Assembly: GCA_026874595.1 (NCBI GenBank) | Contig: CM049314.1 | Span: 60,803,300-60,867,299, forward strand | Length of the DNA stretch: 64,000 nucleotides | Source: Sipunculus nudus | Lineage: Eukaryota > Annelida > Sipuncula > Golfingiida > Sipunculidae | Direction of reading: 5' to 3' | Shown here: one piece after another, positions 1 through 12,869 of the stretch | How positions within the stretch are numbered: position 1 is the first letter of the stretch | Layout of the letters: each line of letters starts with the position of its first letter | Notes under the pieces: model-generated | What the model was told of the DNA's origin: nothing | The model's input: only the letters and a program-made list of their open reading frames with translations | Databases searched by the model: none | Position numbers and translations under genes: made by a program

Positions 1-1204
1 CCCGGTAGCATGTTAAATAACCAGGGAACAAACATCGACCCCGTACCATGTTAAATAACCATTGAACAAACATCAATCTGGTAGTATGTTAAATAACCAG
101 GGAACAAACATCAACCCCGTACCATGTTAAATAACCAGGAACAAACATCAACCAGGCAGCATGTTAAATAACCAGGGAACAAACATCGACTCGGTACCAT
201 GTTAAATAACCAGGGAACAAACATCAACCCGGTAGCATGTTAAATAACCAGGGAACAAACATCGAGCCGGTAGCATGTTAAATAACCAGGGAACAAACAT
301 CGACCCCGTACCATGTTAAATAACCAGGGAACAAACATCGACCCCGTACCATGTTAAATAACCATGGAACAAACATCAATTTGGTAGCATTTTAAATAAC
401 CAGGGAACAAACATCAATCTAGTACCATGTTAAATAACCAGGGAACAAACATCAATCTGGTAGCATGTTAAATAACCAGGGAACAAACATCAACCCCGTA
501 CCATGTTAAATAACCAGGAACAAACATCAACCAGGTAGCATGTTAAATAACCAGGGAACAAACATCGACTCGGTACCATGTTAAATAACCAGGGAACAAA
601 CATCAACCCGGTAGCATGTTAAATAACCAGGGAACAAACATCAATCTGGTAGCATGTTAAATATTCTGGGAACAAACATCAATCTGGTAGCATGTTAAAT
701 AAACAGGGAACAAACATCAATTTGGTAGCATGTTAAATAACCAGGGAACAAACATCAATCTGGTAGCATGTTCAATAACCAGGGAACAAACATCGACTCG
801 GTACCATGTTAAATAACCAGGGAACAAACATCAATCTGGTAGCATGTTAAATAACCAGGGAACAAACATCGACCTGGTTGCACTTGCATGTTAAATAACC
901 AGGGAACAAACATCGACTCCGTACCATGTTTAATAACCAGGGAACAAACATCAACCTGGTTGCACTTGTATGTTAAATAACCAGGGAACAAACATCACCC
1001 AGGTAGCGTGTTAAATAACCGGGGAACAAACATCAACCCGGTTGCACTTGCATGTTAAATAACCAGGGAATAAACATCGACACCGTACCATGTTAAATAA
1101 CCATGGAACAAACATCGACCCGGTAGCATGTGAAATAACCAGGGAACAAACATCAATCTGGTAACATGTGAAATAACCAGGGAACAAACATGGACCCCGA
1201 ACCA
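1..1204 (+). repeat. Irregular array segment with a 379-bp duplication
   Basis: The array is already in progress at base 1. A run of monomers at about 73-257 recurs at about 452-636. The rare string AACCAGG before CAGC/TAGC sits at 151 and again at 530, a shift of 379 bp, which is ten monomers with one 37-bp copy. Next comes a marker series (TATTCTGGG at about 662, AAACAGGG, AATTTGG, then GTTCAATAACC) that recurs throughout the array. Three 44-bp monomers (GGTTGCACTTG) lie near 875, 958 and 1,040. No gene is supported here. Confidence 0.85.
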
Positions 1205-2740
1205 TGTTAAATAACCAGGGAACAAACATCGACCCCGTACCATGTTAAATAACCATGGAACAAACATCAATTTTGTAGCATGTTAAATAACCAGGGAACA
1301 AACATCAATCTGGTAGCATGTTAAATAACCAGGGAACAAACATCGACTCGGTACCATGTTAAATAACCAGGGAACAAACATCAATCTGGTAGCATGTTAA
1401 ATAACCAGGGAACAAACATCGACCCCGTACCATGTTAAATAACCAGGAAGAAACATCAACCCGGTAGCATGTTAAATAGCCAGGGAACAAACATCGACTC
1501 GGTACCATGTTAAATAACCAGGGAACAAACATCAACCCAGTAGCATGTTAAATAACCAGGGAACAAACATCGACCCGGTAGCATGTTAAATAACCAGGGA
1601 ACAAACATCGACGCGGTACCATGTTAAATAACCAGGGAACAAACATCAACCCGGTAGCATGTTAAATAACCAGGGAACAAATATCGACCCCGTACCATGT
1701 GAAATAACCAGGGAACAAACATCGACCCGGTAGCATGTTAAATAACCAGGGAACAAACATCGACTCCGTACCATGTTAAATAACCAGGGAACAAACATCG
1801 ACCCGGTAGCATGTTAAATAACCAGGGAACAAACATCAATCTGGTAGCATGTTAAATATTCTGGGAACAAACATCAATCTGGTAGCATGTTAAATAAACA
1901 GGGAACAAACATCAATTTGGTAGCATGTTAAATAACCAGGGAACAAACATCAATCTGGTAGCATGTTCAATAACCAGGGAGCAAACATCGACTCGGTACC
2001 ATGTTAAATAACCAGGGAACAAACATCAATCTGGTAGCATGTTAAATAACCAGGGAACAAACATCGACCCCGTACCATGTTAAAAAACCAGGAACAAACA
2101 TCAACCCGGTAGCATGTTAAATAACCAGGGAACAAACATCGACTCGGTACCATGTTAAATAACCGGGGAACACACATCAACACGGTTGCACTTGCATGTT
2201 AAATAACCAGGAAACAAACATCGACCCAGTAGCATGTTAAATAACCAGGGTACAAACTTCGACCCGGTAGCATGTTAAAATACCAGGGAACAAACATCGA
2301 CCCCGTACCATGTTAAATAACCAGGGAACAAACATCAATCCGGTTGCACTTGCATGTTAAATAACCAGGGAACAAACATCGACCCGGGAGCATGTTAAAT
2401 AACCAGGGAACAAACTTCGACCCGGTACCATGTTATATAACCAGTGAACAAACATCGACCCCGTACCATGTTAAATAACCAGGGAACAAACATCGACTCG
2501 GTACCATGTTAAATAACCAGGGAACAAACATCGACCCGGTAGCAGGTTAAATAACCAGGGAACAAACATCGACCCGGTACCATGTTAAATAACCAGGGAA
2601 CAAACATCAACCCAGTAGCATGTTAAATAACCAGGGAACAAACATCGACCCGGTAGCATGTTAAATAACCAGGGAACAAACATCGACGCGGTACCATGTT
2701 AAATAACCAGGGAACAAACATCAACCCAGTAGCATGTTAA
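1205..2740 (+). repeat. 1,644-bp higher-order unit, copy 1
   Basis: This block shares private variants in the same order with 2,849-4,390. Examples are AATTTTGTAGC at 1,271 and 2,915, and the short GGAAGAAACATC monomer at 1,446 and 3,090, both offset by 1,644 bp. A one-base deletion near 2,088 (CCAGGAACAAAC), absent from copy 2, raises the offset to 1,645 afterwards (GGGGAACAC at 2,165 and 3,810). The length equals 43 monomers with two 44-bp and two 37-bp forms. The block also contains TATTCTGGG at 1,857 and TTCGACCC variants near 2,250 and 2,410. Confidence 0.88.
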
Positions 2741-2848
2741 ATAACCAGGGAACCAATACCGACCCCGTACCATTTTATATAACCAGGGAACAAACATCGA
2801 CCCGGTAGCATGTTAAATAACCAGGGAACAAACATCGACTCCGTACCA

Positions 2849-4390
2849 TGTTAAATAACCAGGGAACAAACATCGACCCCGTACCATGTTAAATAACCAT
2901 GGAACAAACATCAATTTTGTAGCATGTTAAATAACCAGGGAACAAACATCAATCTGGTAGCATGTTAAATAACCAGGGAACAAACATCGACTCGGTACCA
3001 TGTTAAATAACCAGGGAACAAACATCAATCTGGTAGCATGTTAAATAACCAGGGAACAAACATCGACCCCGTACCATGTTAAATAACCAGGAAGAAACAT
3101 CAACCCGGTAGCATGTTAAATAGCCAGGGAACAAACATCGACTCGGTACCATGTTAAATAACCAGGGAACAAACATCAACCCAGTAGCATGTTAAATAAC
3201 CAGGGAACAAACATCGACCCGGTAGCATGTTAAATAACCAGGGAACAAACATCGACGCGGTACCATGTTAAATAACCAGGGAACAAACATCAACCCGGTA
3301 GCATGTTAAATAACCAGGGAACAAATATCGACCCCGTACCATGTGAAATAACCAGGGAACAAACATCGACCCGGTAGCATGTTAAATAACCAGGGAACAA
3401 ACATCGACTCCGTACCATGTTAAATAACCAGGGAACAAACATCGACCCGGTAGCATGTTAAATAACCAGGGAACAAACATCAATCTGGTAGCATGTTAAA
3501 TATTCTGGGAACAAACATCAATCTGGTAGCATGTTAAATAAACAGGGAACAAACATCAATTTGGTAGCATGTTAAATAACCAGGGAACAAACATCAATCT
3601 GGTAGCATGTTCAATAACCAGGGAGCAAACATCGACTCGGTACCATGTTAAATAACCAGGGAACAAACATCAATCTGGTAGCATGTTAAATAACCAGGGA
3701 ACAAACATCGACCCCGTACCATGTTAAAAAACCAGGGAACAAACATCAACCCGGTAGCATGTTAAATAACCAGGGAACAAACATCGACTCGGTACCATGT
3801 TAAATAACCGGGGAACACACATCAACACGGTTGCACTTGCATGTTAAATAACCAGGAAACAAACATCGACCCAGTAGCATGTTAAATAACCAGGGTACAA
3901 ACTTCGACCCGGTAGCATGTTAAAATACCAGGGAACAAACATCGACCCCGTACCATGTTAAATAACCAGGGAACAAACATCAATCCGGTTGCACTTGCAT
4001 GTTAAATAACCAGGGAACAAACATCGACCCGGGAGCATGTTAAATAACCAGGGAACAAACTTCGACCCGGTACCATGTTATATAACCAGTGAACAAACAT
4101 CGACCCCGTACCTTGTTAAATAACCAGGGAACAAACATCGACTCGGTACCATGTTAAATAACCAGGGAACAAACATCGACCCGGTAGCAGGTTAAATAAC
4201 CAGGGAACAAACATCGACCCGGTACCATGTTAAATAACCAGGGAACAAACATCAACCCAGTAGCATGTTAAATAACCAGGGAACAAACATCGACCCGGTA
4301 GCATGTTAAATAACCAGGGAACAAACATCGACGCGGTACCATGTTAAATAACCAGGGAACAAACATCAACCCAGTAGCATGTTAAATAAC
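2849..4390 (+). repeat. 1,644-bp higher-order unit, copy 2
   Basis: This is the second copy of the block at 1,205-2,740, almost identical base for base. Differences I noticed are the restored G near 3,733 and CCTTGTTAAATAACC at about 4,110 where copy 1 has CCATG. The copies stop matching at about 2,740/4,390, where copy 1 continues into AACCAATACCGACC and a TTTTATATAACC monomer. So the amplified block is shorter than the offset, with about 110 bp of unmatched array between the copies. Confidence 0.87.
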
Positions 4391-5050
4391 CAGGGAACAA
4401 ACATCGACCCGGTAGCATGTTAAATAACCAGGGAACAAACATCAATCTGGTAGCATGTTAAATATTCTGGGAACAAACATCAATCTGGTAGCATGTTAAA
4501 TAAACAGGGAACAAACATCAATTTGGTAGCATGTTAAATAACCAGGGAACAAACATCAATCTGGTAGCATGTTCAATAACCAGGGAACAAACATCGACTC
4601 GGTACCATGTTAAATAACCAGGGAACAAACATCAATCTGGTAGCATGTTAAATAACCAGGGAACAAACATCGACCCCGTACCATGTTAAATAACCAGGAA
4701 CAAACATCAACCCGGTAGCATGTTAAATAACCAGGGAACAAACATCGACTCGGTACCATGTTAAATAACCGGGGAACACACATCAACACGGTTGCACTTG
4801 CATGTTAAATAACCAGGGAACAAACATCGACCCAGTAACATGTTAAATAACCAGGGAACAAACTTCGACCCGGTAGCATGTTAAAATACCAGGGAACAAA
4901 CATCGACCCCGTACCATGTTAAATAACCAGGAAACAAACATCAATCCGGTTGCACTTGCATGCTAAATAACCAGGGAACAAACATCGACCCGGCAGCATG
5001 TTAAATAACCAGGGAACAAACTTCGACCCGGTACCATGTTATATAACAAG
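4391..5050 (+). repeat. Partial third copy of the 1,644-bp unit
   Basis: The marker order TATTCTGGG (4,462), AAACAGGG, AATTTGG, TTCAATAACC, GGGGAACACAC (about 4,770) and two GGTTGCACTTG monomers repeats the second part of the unit at 1,850-2,450 and 3,500-4,090. The offset from the second copy is 962 bp. It carries its own changes, for example CCAGTAACATG near 4,835, GCATGCTAAATAACC near 4,970 and ATATAACAAGGG near 5,045. Confidence 0.8.
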
Positions 5051-6049
5051 GGAACAAACATCGACCCCGTACCATGTTAAATAACCAGGGAACAAACATC
5101 GACTCGGTACCATGTTAAATAACCAGGGAACAAACATCGACCCCGTACCATGTTAAATAACCAGGGAACAAACATCGACCCGGTACCATGTTAAATAACC
5201 AGCGAACAAACATCGACTCGGTACCATGTTAAATAACCAGGGAACAAACATCGACCCGATACCATGTTAAATAACCAGGGAACAAACATCGACTCGGTAC
5301 CATGTTAAAAAACCAGGGAACAAACATCGACCCGGTAGCAGGTTAAATAACCAGGGAACAAACATCGACCCCATACCATGTTAAATAACCAGGGAACAAA
5401 CATCGACCCGGTAGCATGTTATATAACCAGGGAACAAACATCGACTCGGTACCATGTTAAATAACCCGGGAACAAACATCAATCTGGTAGCATGTTCAAT
5501 AACCATGGAACAAACATCGACCCCGTACCATGTTAAATAACCAGGGAACAAACATCGACCCCGTAGCATGTTAAATAACCAGGGAACAAACATCGACCCC
5601 GTACCATGTTAAATAACCAGGGAACAAACATCGACCCCGTACCATGTTATATAACCAGGGAACAAACATCGACCCGGTAGCATGTTAAATAACCAGGGAA
5701 CAAACATCGACCCAGTAACATGTTAAATAACCAGGGAACAATCATCGACCCGTTAGCATGTTAAATAACCAGGGAACAAACATCAATCTGGTAGCATGTT
5801 AAATATTCAGGGAACAAACATCAATCTGGTAGCATTTTAAATAACCAGGGAACAAACATCGACCCCGTACCATGTTAAATAACCAGGGAACAAACATCAA
5901 TCTGTAGCATGTTAAATAACCAGGGAACAAACATCAATCTGGTAGCATGTTAAATAACCAGGGAACAAACATCGACCCGGCAGCATGTTTACCAACCAGG
6001 GAACAAACATCGACCCGGTAGCATGTTAAATAAAGAGGGAACAAACATC
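5051..6049 (+). repeat. Irregular 38-bp array
   Basis: Ordinary monomers with no long duplication that I could trace inside the segment. Local variants include GCAGGTTAAATAACC near 5,338, a CCATACC form near 5,370, a monomer with AATCTGTAGC (one base short) near 5,900, and GTTTACCAACC near 5,990. The last part (AAAGAGGG near 6,033) recurs near 13,998, 16,420 and the copies of that region. No gene is present. Confidence 0.85.
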
Positions 6050-6733
6050 GACTCGGTACCATGTTAAATAACCAGGGAACAAACATCGACCCGGTAGCAT
6101 GTTAAATAACCAGGGAACAAACATCAATCTGGTAGCATGTTAAATATTCAGTTAACAAACATCAATCTGGTAGCATGTTAAATAACCAGGGAACAAACAT
6201 CGACCCCGTACCATGTTAAATAACCAGGGAACAAACATCGACTCGGTACCATGTTAAATAACCAGGGAACAAACATCAATCTGGTAGCATGTTAAATAAC
6301 CAGGAAACAAACATCGACCCCGTACCATGTTAAATAACCAGGGAACAAACATCAACCCGGTAGCATGTTAAATAACCAGGGAACAAGCATCGACTCGGTA
6401 CCATGTTAAATAACCAGGGAACAAACATCGACCCGGTAGCATGTTAAATAACCAGGGAACAAACATCAATCTGGTAGCATGTTAAATATTCAGTTAACAA
6501 ACATCAATCTGGTAGCATGTTAAATAACCAGGGAACAAACATCGACCCCGTACCATGTTAAATAACCAGGGAACAAACATCGACTCGGTACCATGTTAAA
6601 TAACCAGGGAACAAACATCAATCTGGTAGCATGTTAAATAACCAGGAAACAAACATCGACCCCGTACCATGTTAAATAACCAGGGAACAAACATCAACCC
6701 GGTAGCATGTTAAATAACCAGGGAACAAGCATC
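6050..6733 (+). repeat. 342-bp tandem duplication (9 monomers per copy)
   Basis: Copies at 6,050-6,391 and 6,392-6,733. The unusual string ATTCAGTTAAC occurs at 6,146 and 6,488, and AACAAGCATCGACTCGG at about 6,384 and 6,726, both offset by exactly 342 bp (9 x 38). I saw no difference between the copies when reading them. Confidence 0.88.
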
Positions 6734-7320
6734 GACTCGGTACCATGTTAAATAACCGGGGAACAAACATCAACCCGGTTGCACTTGCATGTTAAATAAC
6801 CAGGGAACAAACATCGACCCAGTAGCATGTTAAATATAAGAGAACAAACTTCGACCCGGTAGCATGTTAAATAACCAGGGAACAAACATCGACCCCGTAC
6901 CATGTTTATTAACCAGGGACCAAACATCAATCCGGTTGCACTTGCATGTTAAATAACTAGGGAACAAACATCGACCCGGTTCCACTTGCATGTTAAATAA
7001 CCAGGGAACAAACATTGACCCGGTAGCATGTGAAACAACCTGGGAACAAACATCGACCCCGTAGCATGTTAAATAACCAGGGAACAAACATCGACCCCGT
7101 ACCATATAAAATAACCAGGGAAAAAACATCGACCCCGTACCATGTTAAATAACCAGCGAACAAACATCCACTTGGTACCATGTTAAATAACCAGGGAACA
7201 AACATCGACCCGGTACCATGTTAAATAACCAGGGAACAAACATCGACCCGGTACCATGTTAAATAACCAGGGAACAAACATCGTCCCGGTAGCATGTTAA
7301 ATTACCAGGTAACAAACATC
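6734..7320 (+). repeat. Array block with the ATATAAG monomer and three 44-bp monomers
   Basis: This segment holds a short monomer in which AATAACCAGGG is replaced by ATATAAGAGAAC (near 6,833), a GTTTATTAACC monomer (near 6,904), and 44-bp monomers near 6,778, 6,935 and 6,980 (the last with GGTTCCACTTG). The same order recurs at 13,300-13,560, 14,385-14,640, 16,810-17,060 and in their copies at 19,600, 20,690, 23,110 and 35,300. It therefore looks like a diverged relative of part of the 6.3-kb unit. This copy carries more private changes than the others, for example TGAAACAACCTGGG at 7,030. Confidence 0.8.
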
Positions 7321-7885
7321 GACCGGGTAGCATGTTAAATAACCAGGGAACAAACATCGACTCGGTACCATGTTAAATAACCAGGGAACAAACATCAATC
7401 TGGTAGCATGTTAAATATCCAGGGAACAAACATCGACCCCGTACCATGTTAAACAACCAGGGAACAAACATCAACCCGGTAGCATGTTAAATAACCAGGG
7501 AACAAACATCGACTCGGTACCATGTTAAATAACCAGGGAACAATCATCGACTCGGTACCATATTAAATAACCAGGGAACAAACATCGTCCCGGTACCATG
7601 TTAAATAACCAGGGAACAAACATCGACCCGGTAGCATGTTAAATAACCAGGGAACAAACATCGACTCGGTACCATGTTAAATAACCAGGGAACAAACATC
7701 AATCTGGTAGCATGTTAAATAACCAGGGAACAAACATCGACCCCGTACCATGTTAAACAACCAGGGAACAAACATCAACCCGGTAGCATGTTAAATAACC
7801 TGGGAACAAACATCGACTCGGTACCATGTTAAATAACCAGGGAACAATCATCGACTCGGTACCATATTAAATAACCAGGGAACAA
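7321..7885 (+). repeat. 304-bp tandem duplication (8 monomers)
   Basis: Copies at 7,321-7,624 and 7,625 to about 7,885. TTAAACAACC occurs at about 7,449 and 7,753, and CAATCATCGACTCGG at 7,541 and 7,845, all offset by 304 bp. The first copy has GACCGGG where the second has GACCCGG, and AATATCCAGGG where the second has AATAACCAGGG. Confidence 0.85.
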
Positions 7886-9785
7886 ACATCAACCCGGTAG
7901 CATGTTAAATAACCAGGGAACAAATATCGACCCCGTACCATGTTATATAACCAGGGAACAAACATCGACCCTGTAGCATGTTAAATAACCAGGGAACAAA
8001 CATCGACCCTGTACCATGTTAAATAACCAGGGAACAAACATCGACCCCGTACCATGTTAAATAACCAGGGAACAAACATCAATCTGGTAGCATGTTAAAT
8101 ATTCAGGGAACAAACATCAATCTAGTAGCATGTTAAATAACCAGGGAACAAACATCGACCCCGTACCATGTTAAATAACCAGGGAACAAACATCAACCTG
8201 GTAGCATGTTAAATAACGAGGGAACAAACATCAATCTGGTAGCATGTTAAATAACCAGGGAACAAACATCGACCCGGCAGCATGTTTAACAACCAGGGAA
8301 CAAACTTTGACCCGGTAGCATGTTAAATAACGAGGGAACAAACATTGACCCGGTAGCATGTTAAATAACCAGGGAACAAACATCAATCTGGTAGCATGTT
8401 AAATAACCAGGGAATAAACATCGACCCCGTACCATGTTAAATAACCATGGAACAAACATCGACCCGGTAGCATGTGAAATAACCAGGGAAAAACATCAAT
8501 CTGGTAACATGTGAAATAACCAGGGAACAAACATCGACCCGGTAGCATGTTAAATAACCAGGGAACAAACATCAATCTGGTAGCATGTTAAATATTCAGG
8601 GAACAAACATCAATCTGGTGGCATGTTAAATAACCAGGGAACAAACATCGACCCCGTACCATGTTAAATAACCAGGGAACAAACATCAATCTGGTAGCAT
8701 GTTAAATAACGAGGGAACAAACATCAATCTGGTAGCATGTTAAATAACCAGGGAACAAACATCGACCCGGCAGCATGTTTAACAACCAGGGAACAAACTT
8801 TGACCCGGTAGCATGTTAAATAACGAGGGAACAAACATTGACCCGGTAGCATGTTAAATAACCAGGGAACAAACATCAATCTGGTAGCATGTTAAATAAC
8901 CAGGGAATAAACATCGACCCCGTACCATGTTAAATAACCATGGAAAAAACATCGACCCGGTAGCATGTGAAATAACCATGGAACAAACATCAATCTGGTA
9001 ACATGTGAAATAACCAGGGAACAAACATCGAACCCGTACCATGTTAAATAACCAGGGAACAAACATCAATCTGGTAGCATGTTAAATAACCAGGGAACAA
9101 ACATCAATCTGGTAGCATGTTAAATAACCAGGGAACAAACATCGACCCGACAGCATGTCAAATAACCAGGGAACAAACTTCGACCCGGTAGCATGTTAAA
9201 ATACCAGGGAACAAACATCGACCCCGTACCATGTTAAATAACCAGGGAACAAACATCAATCCGGTTGCACTTGCATGTTAAATAACCAGGGAACAAACAT
9301 CGACCCGGCAGCATGTTTAACAACCAGGGAACAAACTTCGACCCGGTAGCATGTTAAAATACCAGGGAACAAACATCGACCCCGTACCATGTTAAATAAC
9401 CAGGGAACAAACATCAATCCGGTTGCACTTGCATGTTAAATAACCAGGGAACAAACATCGACCCGGCAACATGTTAAATAACCAGGGAACAAACTTCGAC
9501 CTGGTACCATGTTATATAACAAGGGAACAAACATCGACCCCGTACCATGTTAAATAACCAGGGAACAAACATCGACTCGGTACCATGTTAAATAACCAGG
9601 GAACAAACATCGACCCCGTAGCATGTTAAATAACCAGGGAACAAACATCGACCCCGTACCATGTTAAATAACCAGGGAACAAACATCGACCCGGTACCAT
9701 GTTAAATAACCAGCGAACAAACATCGACTCGGTACCATGTTAAATAACCAGGGAACAAACATCGACCCGGTACCATGTTAAATAA
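7495..9785 (+). repeat. 2,291-bp higher-order unit, copy 1
   Basis: It matches 9,786-12,120 with an offset of 2,291 bp; CAATCATCGACTCGG at 7,541 and 9,832 is one anchor. The offset equals 60 monomers with two 44-bp forms (near 9,262 and 9,420) and one base lost at AGGGAAAAACATC near 8,487. The unit contains GTTTAACAACC, AACTTTGACCC and ATAACGAGGG markers. Between about 8,220 and 9,060 it has two internal copies of the same marker series (GTTTAACAACC near 8,285 and 8,777). Its end is ambiguous by tens of bases because neighbouring monomers are alike. Confidence 0.86.
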
Positions 9786-12120
9786 CCAGGGAACAAACAT
9801 CGACTCGGTACCATGTTAAATAACCAGGGAACAATCATCGACTCGGTACCATATTAAATAACCAGGGAACAAACATCGTCCCGGTACCATGTTAAATAAC
9901 CAGGGAACAAACATCGACCCGGTAGCATGTTAAATAACCAGGGAACAAACATCGACTCGGTACCATGTTAAATAACCAGGGAACAAACATCAATCTGGTA
10001 GCATGTTAAATAACCAGGGAACAAACATCGACCCCGTACCATGTTAAACAACCAGGGAACAAACATCAACCCGGTAGCATGTTAAATAACCTGGGAACAA
10101 ACATCGACTCGGTACCATGTTAAATAACCAGGGAACAATCATCGACTCGGTACCATATTAAATAACCAGGGAACAAACATCAACCCGGTAGCATGTTAAA
10201 TAACCAGGGAACAAATATCGACCCCGTACCATGTTATATAACCAGGGAACAAACATCGACCCTGTAGCATGTTAAATAACCAGGGAACAAACATCGACCC
10301 TGTACCATGTTAAATAACCAGGGAACAAACATCGACCCCGTATCATGTTAAATAACCAGGGAACAAACATCAATCTGGTAGCATGTTAAATATTCAGGGA
10401 ACAAACATCAATCTAGTAGCATGTTAAATAACCAGGGAACAAACATCGACCCCGTACCATGTTAAATAACCAGGGAACAAACATCAACCCTGTAGCATGT
10501 TAAATAACGAGGGAACAAACATCAATCTGGTAGCATGTTAAATAACCAGGGAACAAACATCGACCCGGCAGCATGTTTAACAACCAGGGAACAAACTTTG
10601 ACCCGGTAGCATGTTAAATAACGAGGGAACAAACATTGACCCGGTAGCATGTTAAATAACCAGGGAACAAACATCAATCTGGTAGCATGTTAAATAACCA
10701 GGGAATAAACATCGACCCCGTACCATGTTAAATAACCATGGAACAAACATCGACCCGGTAGCATGTGAAATAACCAGGGAAAAACATCAATCTGGTAACA
10801 TGTGAAATAACCAGGGAACAAACATCGACCCGGTAGCATGTTAAATAACCAGGGAACAAACATCAATCTGGTAGCATGTTAAATATTCAGGGAACAAACA
10901 TCAATCTGGTGGCATGTTAAATAACCAGGGAACAAACATCGACCCCGTACCATGTTAAATAACCAGGGAACAAACATCAATCTGGTAGCATGTTAAATAA
11001 CGAGGGAACAAACATCAATCTGGTAGCATGTTAAATAACCAGGGAACAAACATCGACCCGGCAGCATGTTTAACAACCAGGGAACAAACTTTGACCCGGT
11101 AGCATGTTAAATAACGAGGGAACAAACATTGACCCGGTAGCATGTTAAATAACCAGGGAACAAACATCAATCTGGTAGCATGTTAAATAACCAGGGAATA
11201 AACATCGACCCCGTACCATGTTAAATAACCATGGAAAAAACATCGACCCGGTAGCATGTGAAATAACCATGGAACAAACATCAATCTGGTAACATGTGAA
11301 ATAACCAGGGAACAAACATCGAACCCGTACCATGTTAAATAACCAGGGAACAAACATCAATCTGGTAGCATGTTAAATAACCAGGGAACAAACATCAATC
11401 TGGTAGCATGTTAAATAACCAGGGAACAAACATCGACCCGACAGCATGTCAAATAACCAGGGAACAAACTTCGACCCGGTAGCATGTTAAAATACCAGGG
11501 AACAAACATCGACCCCGTACCATGTTAAATAACCAGGGAACAAACATCAATCCGGTTGCACTTGCATGTTAAATAACCAGGGAACAAACATCGACCCGGC
11601 AGCATGTTTAACAACCAGGGAACAAACTTCGACCCGGTAGCATGTTAAAATACCAGGGAACAAACATCGACCCCGTACCATGTTAAATAACCAGGGAACA
11701 AACATCAATCCGGTTGCACTTGCATGTTAAATAACCAGGGAACAAACATCGACCCGGCAACATGTTAAATAACCAGGGAACAAACTTCGACCCGGTACCA
11801 TGTTATATAACAAGGGAACAAACATCGACCCCGTACCATGTTAAATAACCAGGGAACAAACATCGACTCGGTACCATGTTAAATAACCAGGGAACAAACA
11901 TCGACCCCGTAGCATGTTAAATAACCAGGGAACAAACATCGACCCCGTACCATGTTAAATAACCAGGGAACAAACATCGACCCGGTACCATGTTAAATAA
12001 CCAGCGAACAAACATCGACTCGGTACCATGTTAAATAACCAGGGAACAAACATCGACCCGGTACCATGTTAAATAACCAGGGAACAAACATCGACTCGGT
12101 ACCATGTTAAATAACCAGGG
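9786..12120 (+). repeat. 2,291-bp higher-order unit, copy 2
   Basis: Second copy of the preceding unit, with only a handful of substitutions seen by eye: TATCATG near 10,341 where copy 1 has TACCATG, AACCCTGTAGC near 10,485 where copy 1 has AACCTGGTAGC, and GACCCGG near 11,790 where copy 1 has GACCTGG. The match stops at about 12,120, where copy 1's counterpart reads CAATCATCG and this copy goes into CAATCCGG. Confidence 0.85.
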
Positions 12121-12550
12121 AACAAACATCAATCCGGTTGCACTTGCATGTTAAATAACCAGGGAACAAACATCGACCCGGCAGCATGTTAAATAACCAG
12201 GGAACAAACTTCGACCCGTTACCATGTTATATAACAAGGGAACAAACATCGACCCCGTACCATGTTAAATAACCAGGGAACAAACATCGACTCGGTACCA
12301 TGTTAAATAACCAGGGAACAAACATCGACCCCGTAGCATGTTAAATAACCAGGGAACAAACATCGACCCCGTACCATGTTAAATAACCAGGGAACAAACA
12401 TCGACCCGGTACCATGTTAAATAACCAGCGAACAAACATCGACTCGGTACCATGTTAAATAACCAGGGAACAAACATCGACCCGGTACCATGTTAAATAA
12501 CCAGGGAACAAACATCGACTCGGTACCATGTTAAATAACCAGGGAACAAA
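11697..12550 (+). repeat. 424-bp tandem duplication overlapping the end of the 2,291-bp unit
   Basis: CAATCCGGTTGCACTTG occurs at 11,706 and 12,130, an offset of 424 bp, equal to ten 38-bp monomers plus one 44-bp monomer. The two copies share ATATAACAAGGG (near 11,810 and 12,234) and AACCAGCGAAC (near 12,000 and 12,424). They differ at GGCAACATG versus GGCAGCATG and at GACCCGGTACC versus GACCCGTTACC. Confidence 0.85.
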
Positions 12551-12869
12551 CATCGACCCGGTAGCAGGTTAAATAACCAGGGAACAAACATCGACCTTAT
12601 ACCATGTTAAATAACCAGGGAACAAACATCGACTCGGTACCATGTTAAATAACCAGGGAACAAACATCAATCTGGTAGCATGTTCAATAACCATGGAACA
12701 AACATCGACCCCGTAGCATGTTAAATAACCAGGGAACAAACATCGACCCCGTAGCATGTTAAATAACCAGGGAACAAACATCGACCCCGTACCATGTTAA
12801 ATAACCAGGGAACAAACATCGACCCGGTACCATGTTAAATAACCAGGGAACAAACATCGACCCGGTACC
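12551..12869 (+). repeat. Short irregular array segment
   Basis: About eight ordinary monomers between two higher-order blocks, including GACCTTATACC near 12,595 and GTTCAATAACCATGG near 12,685. The order resembles 5,370-5,600, suggesting a distant duplication. Nothing else is visible. Confidence 0.75.
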
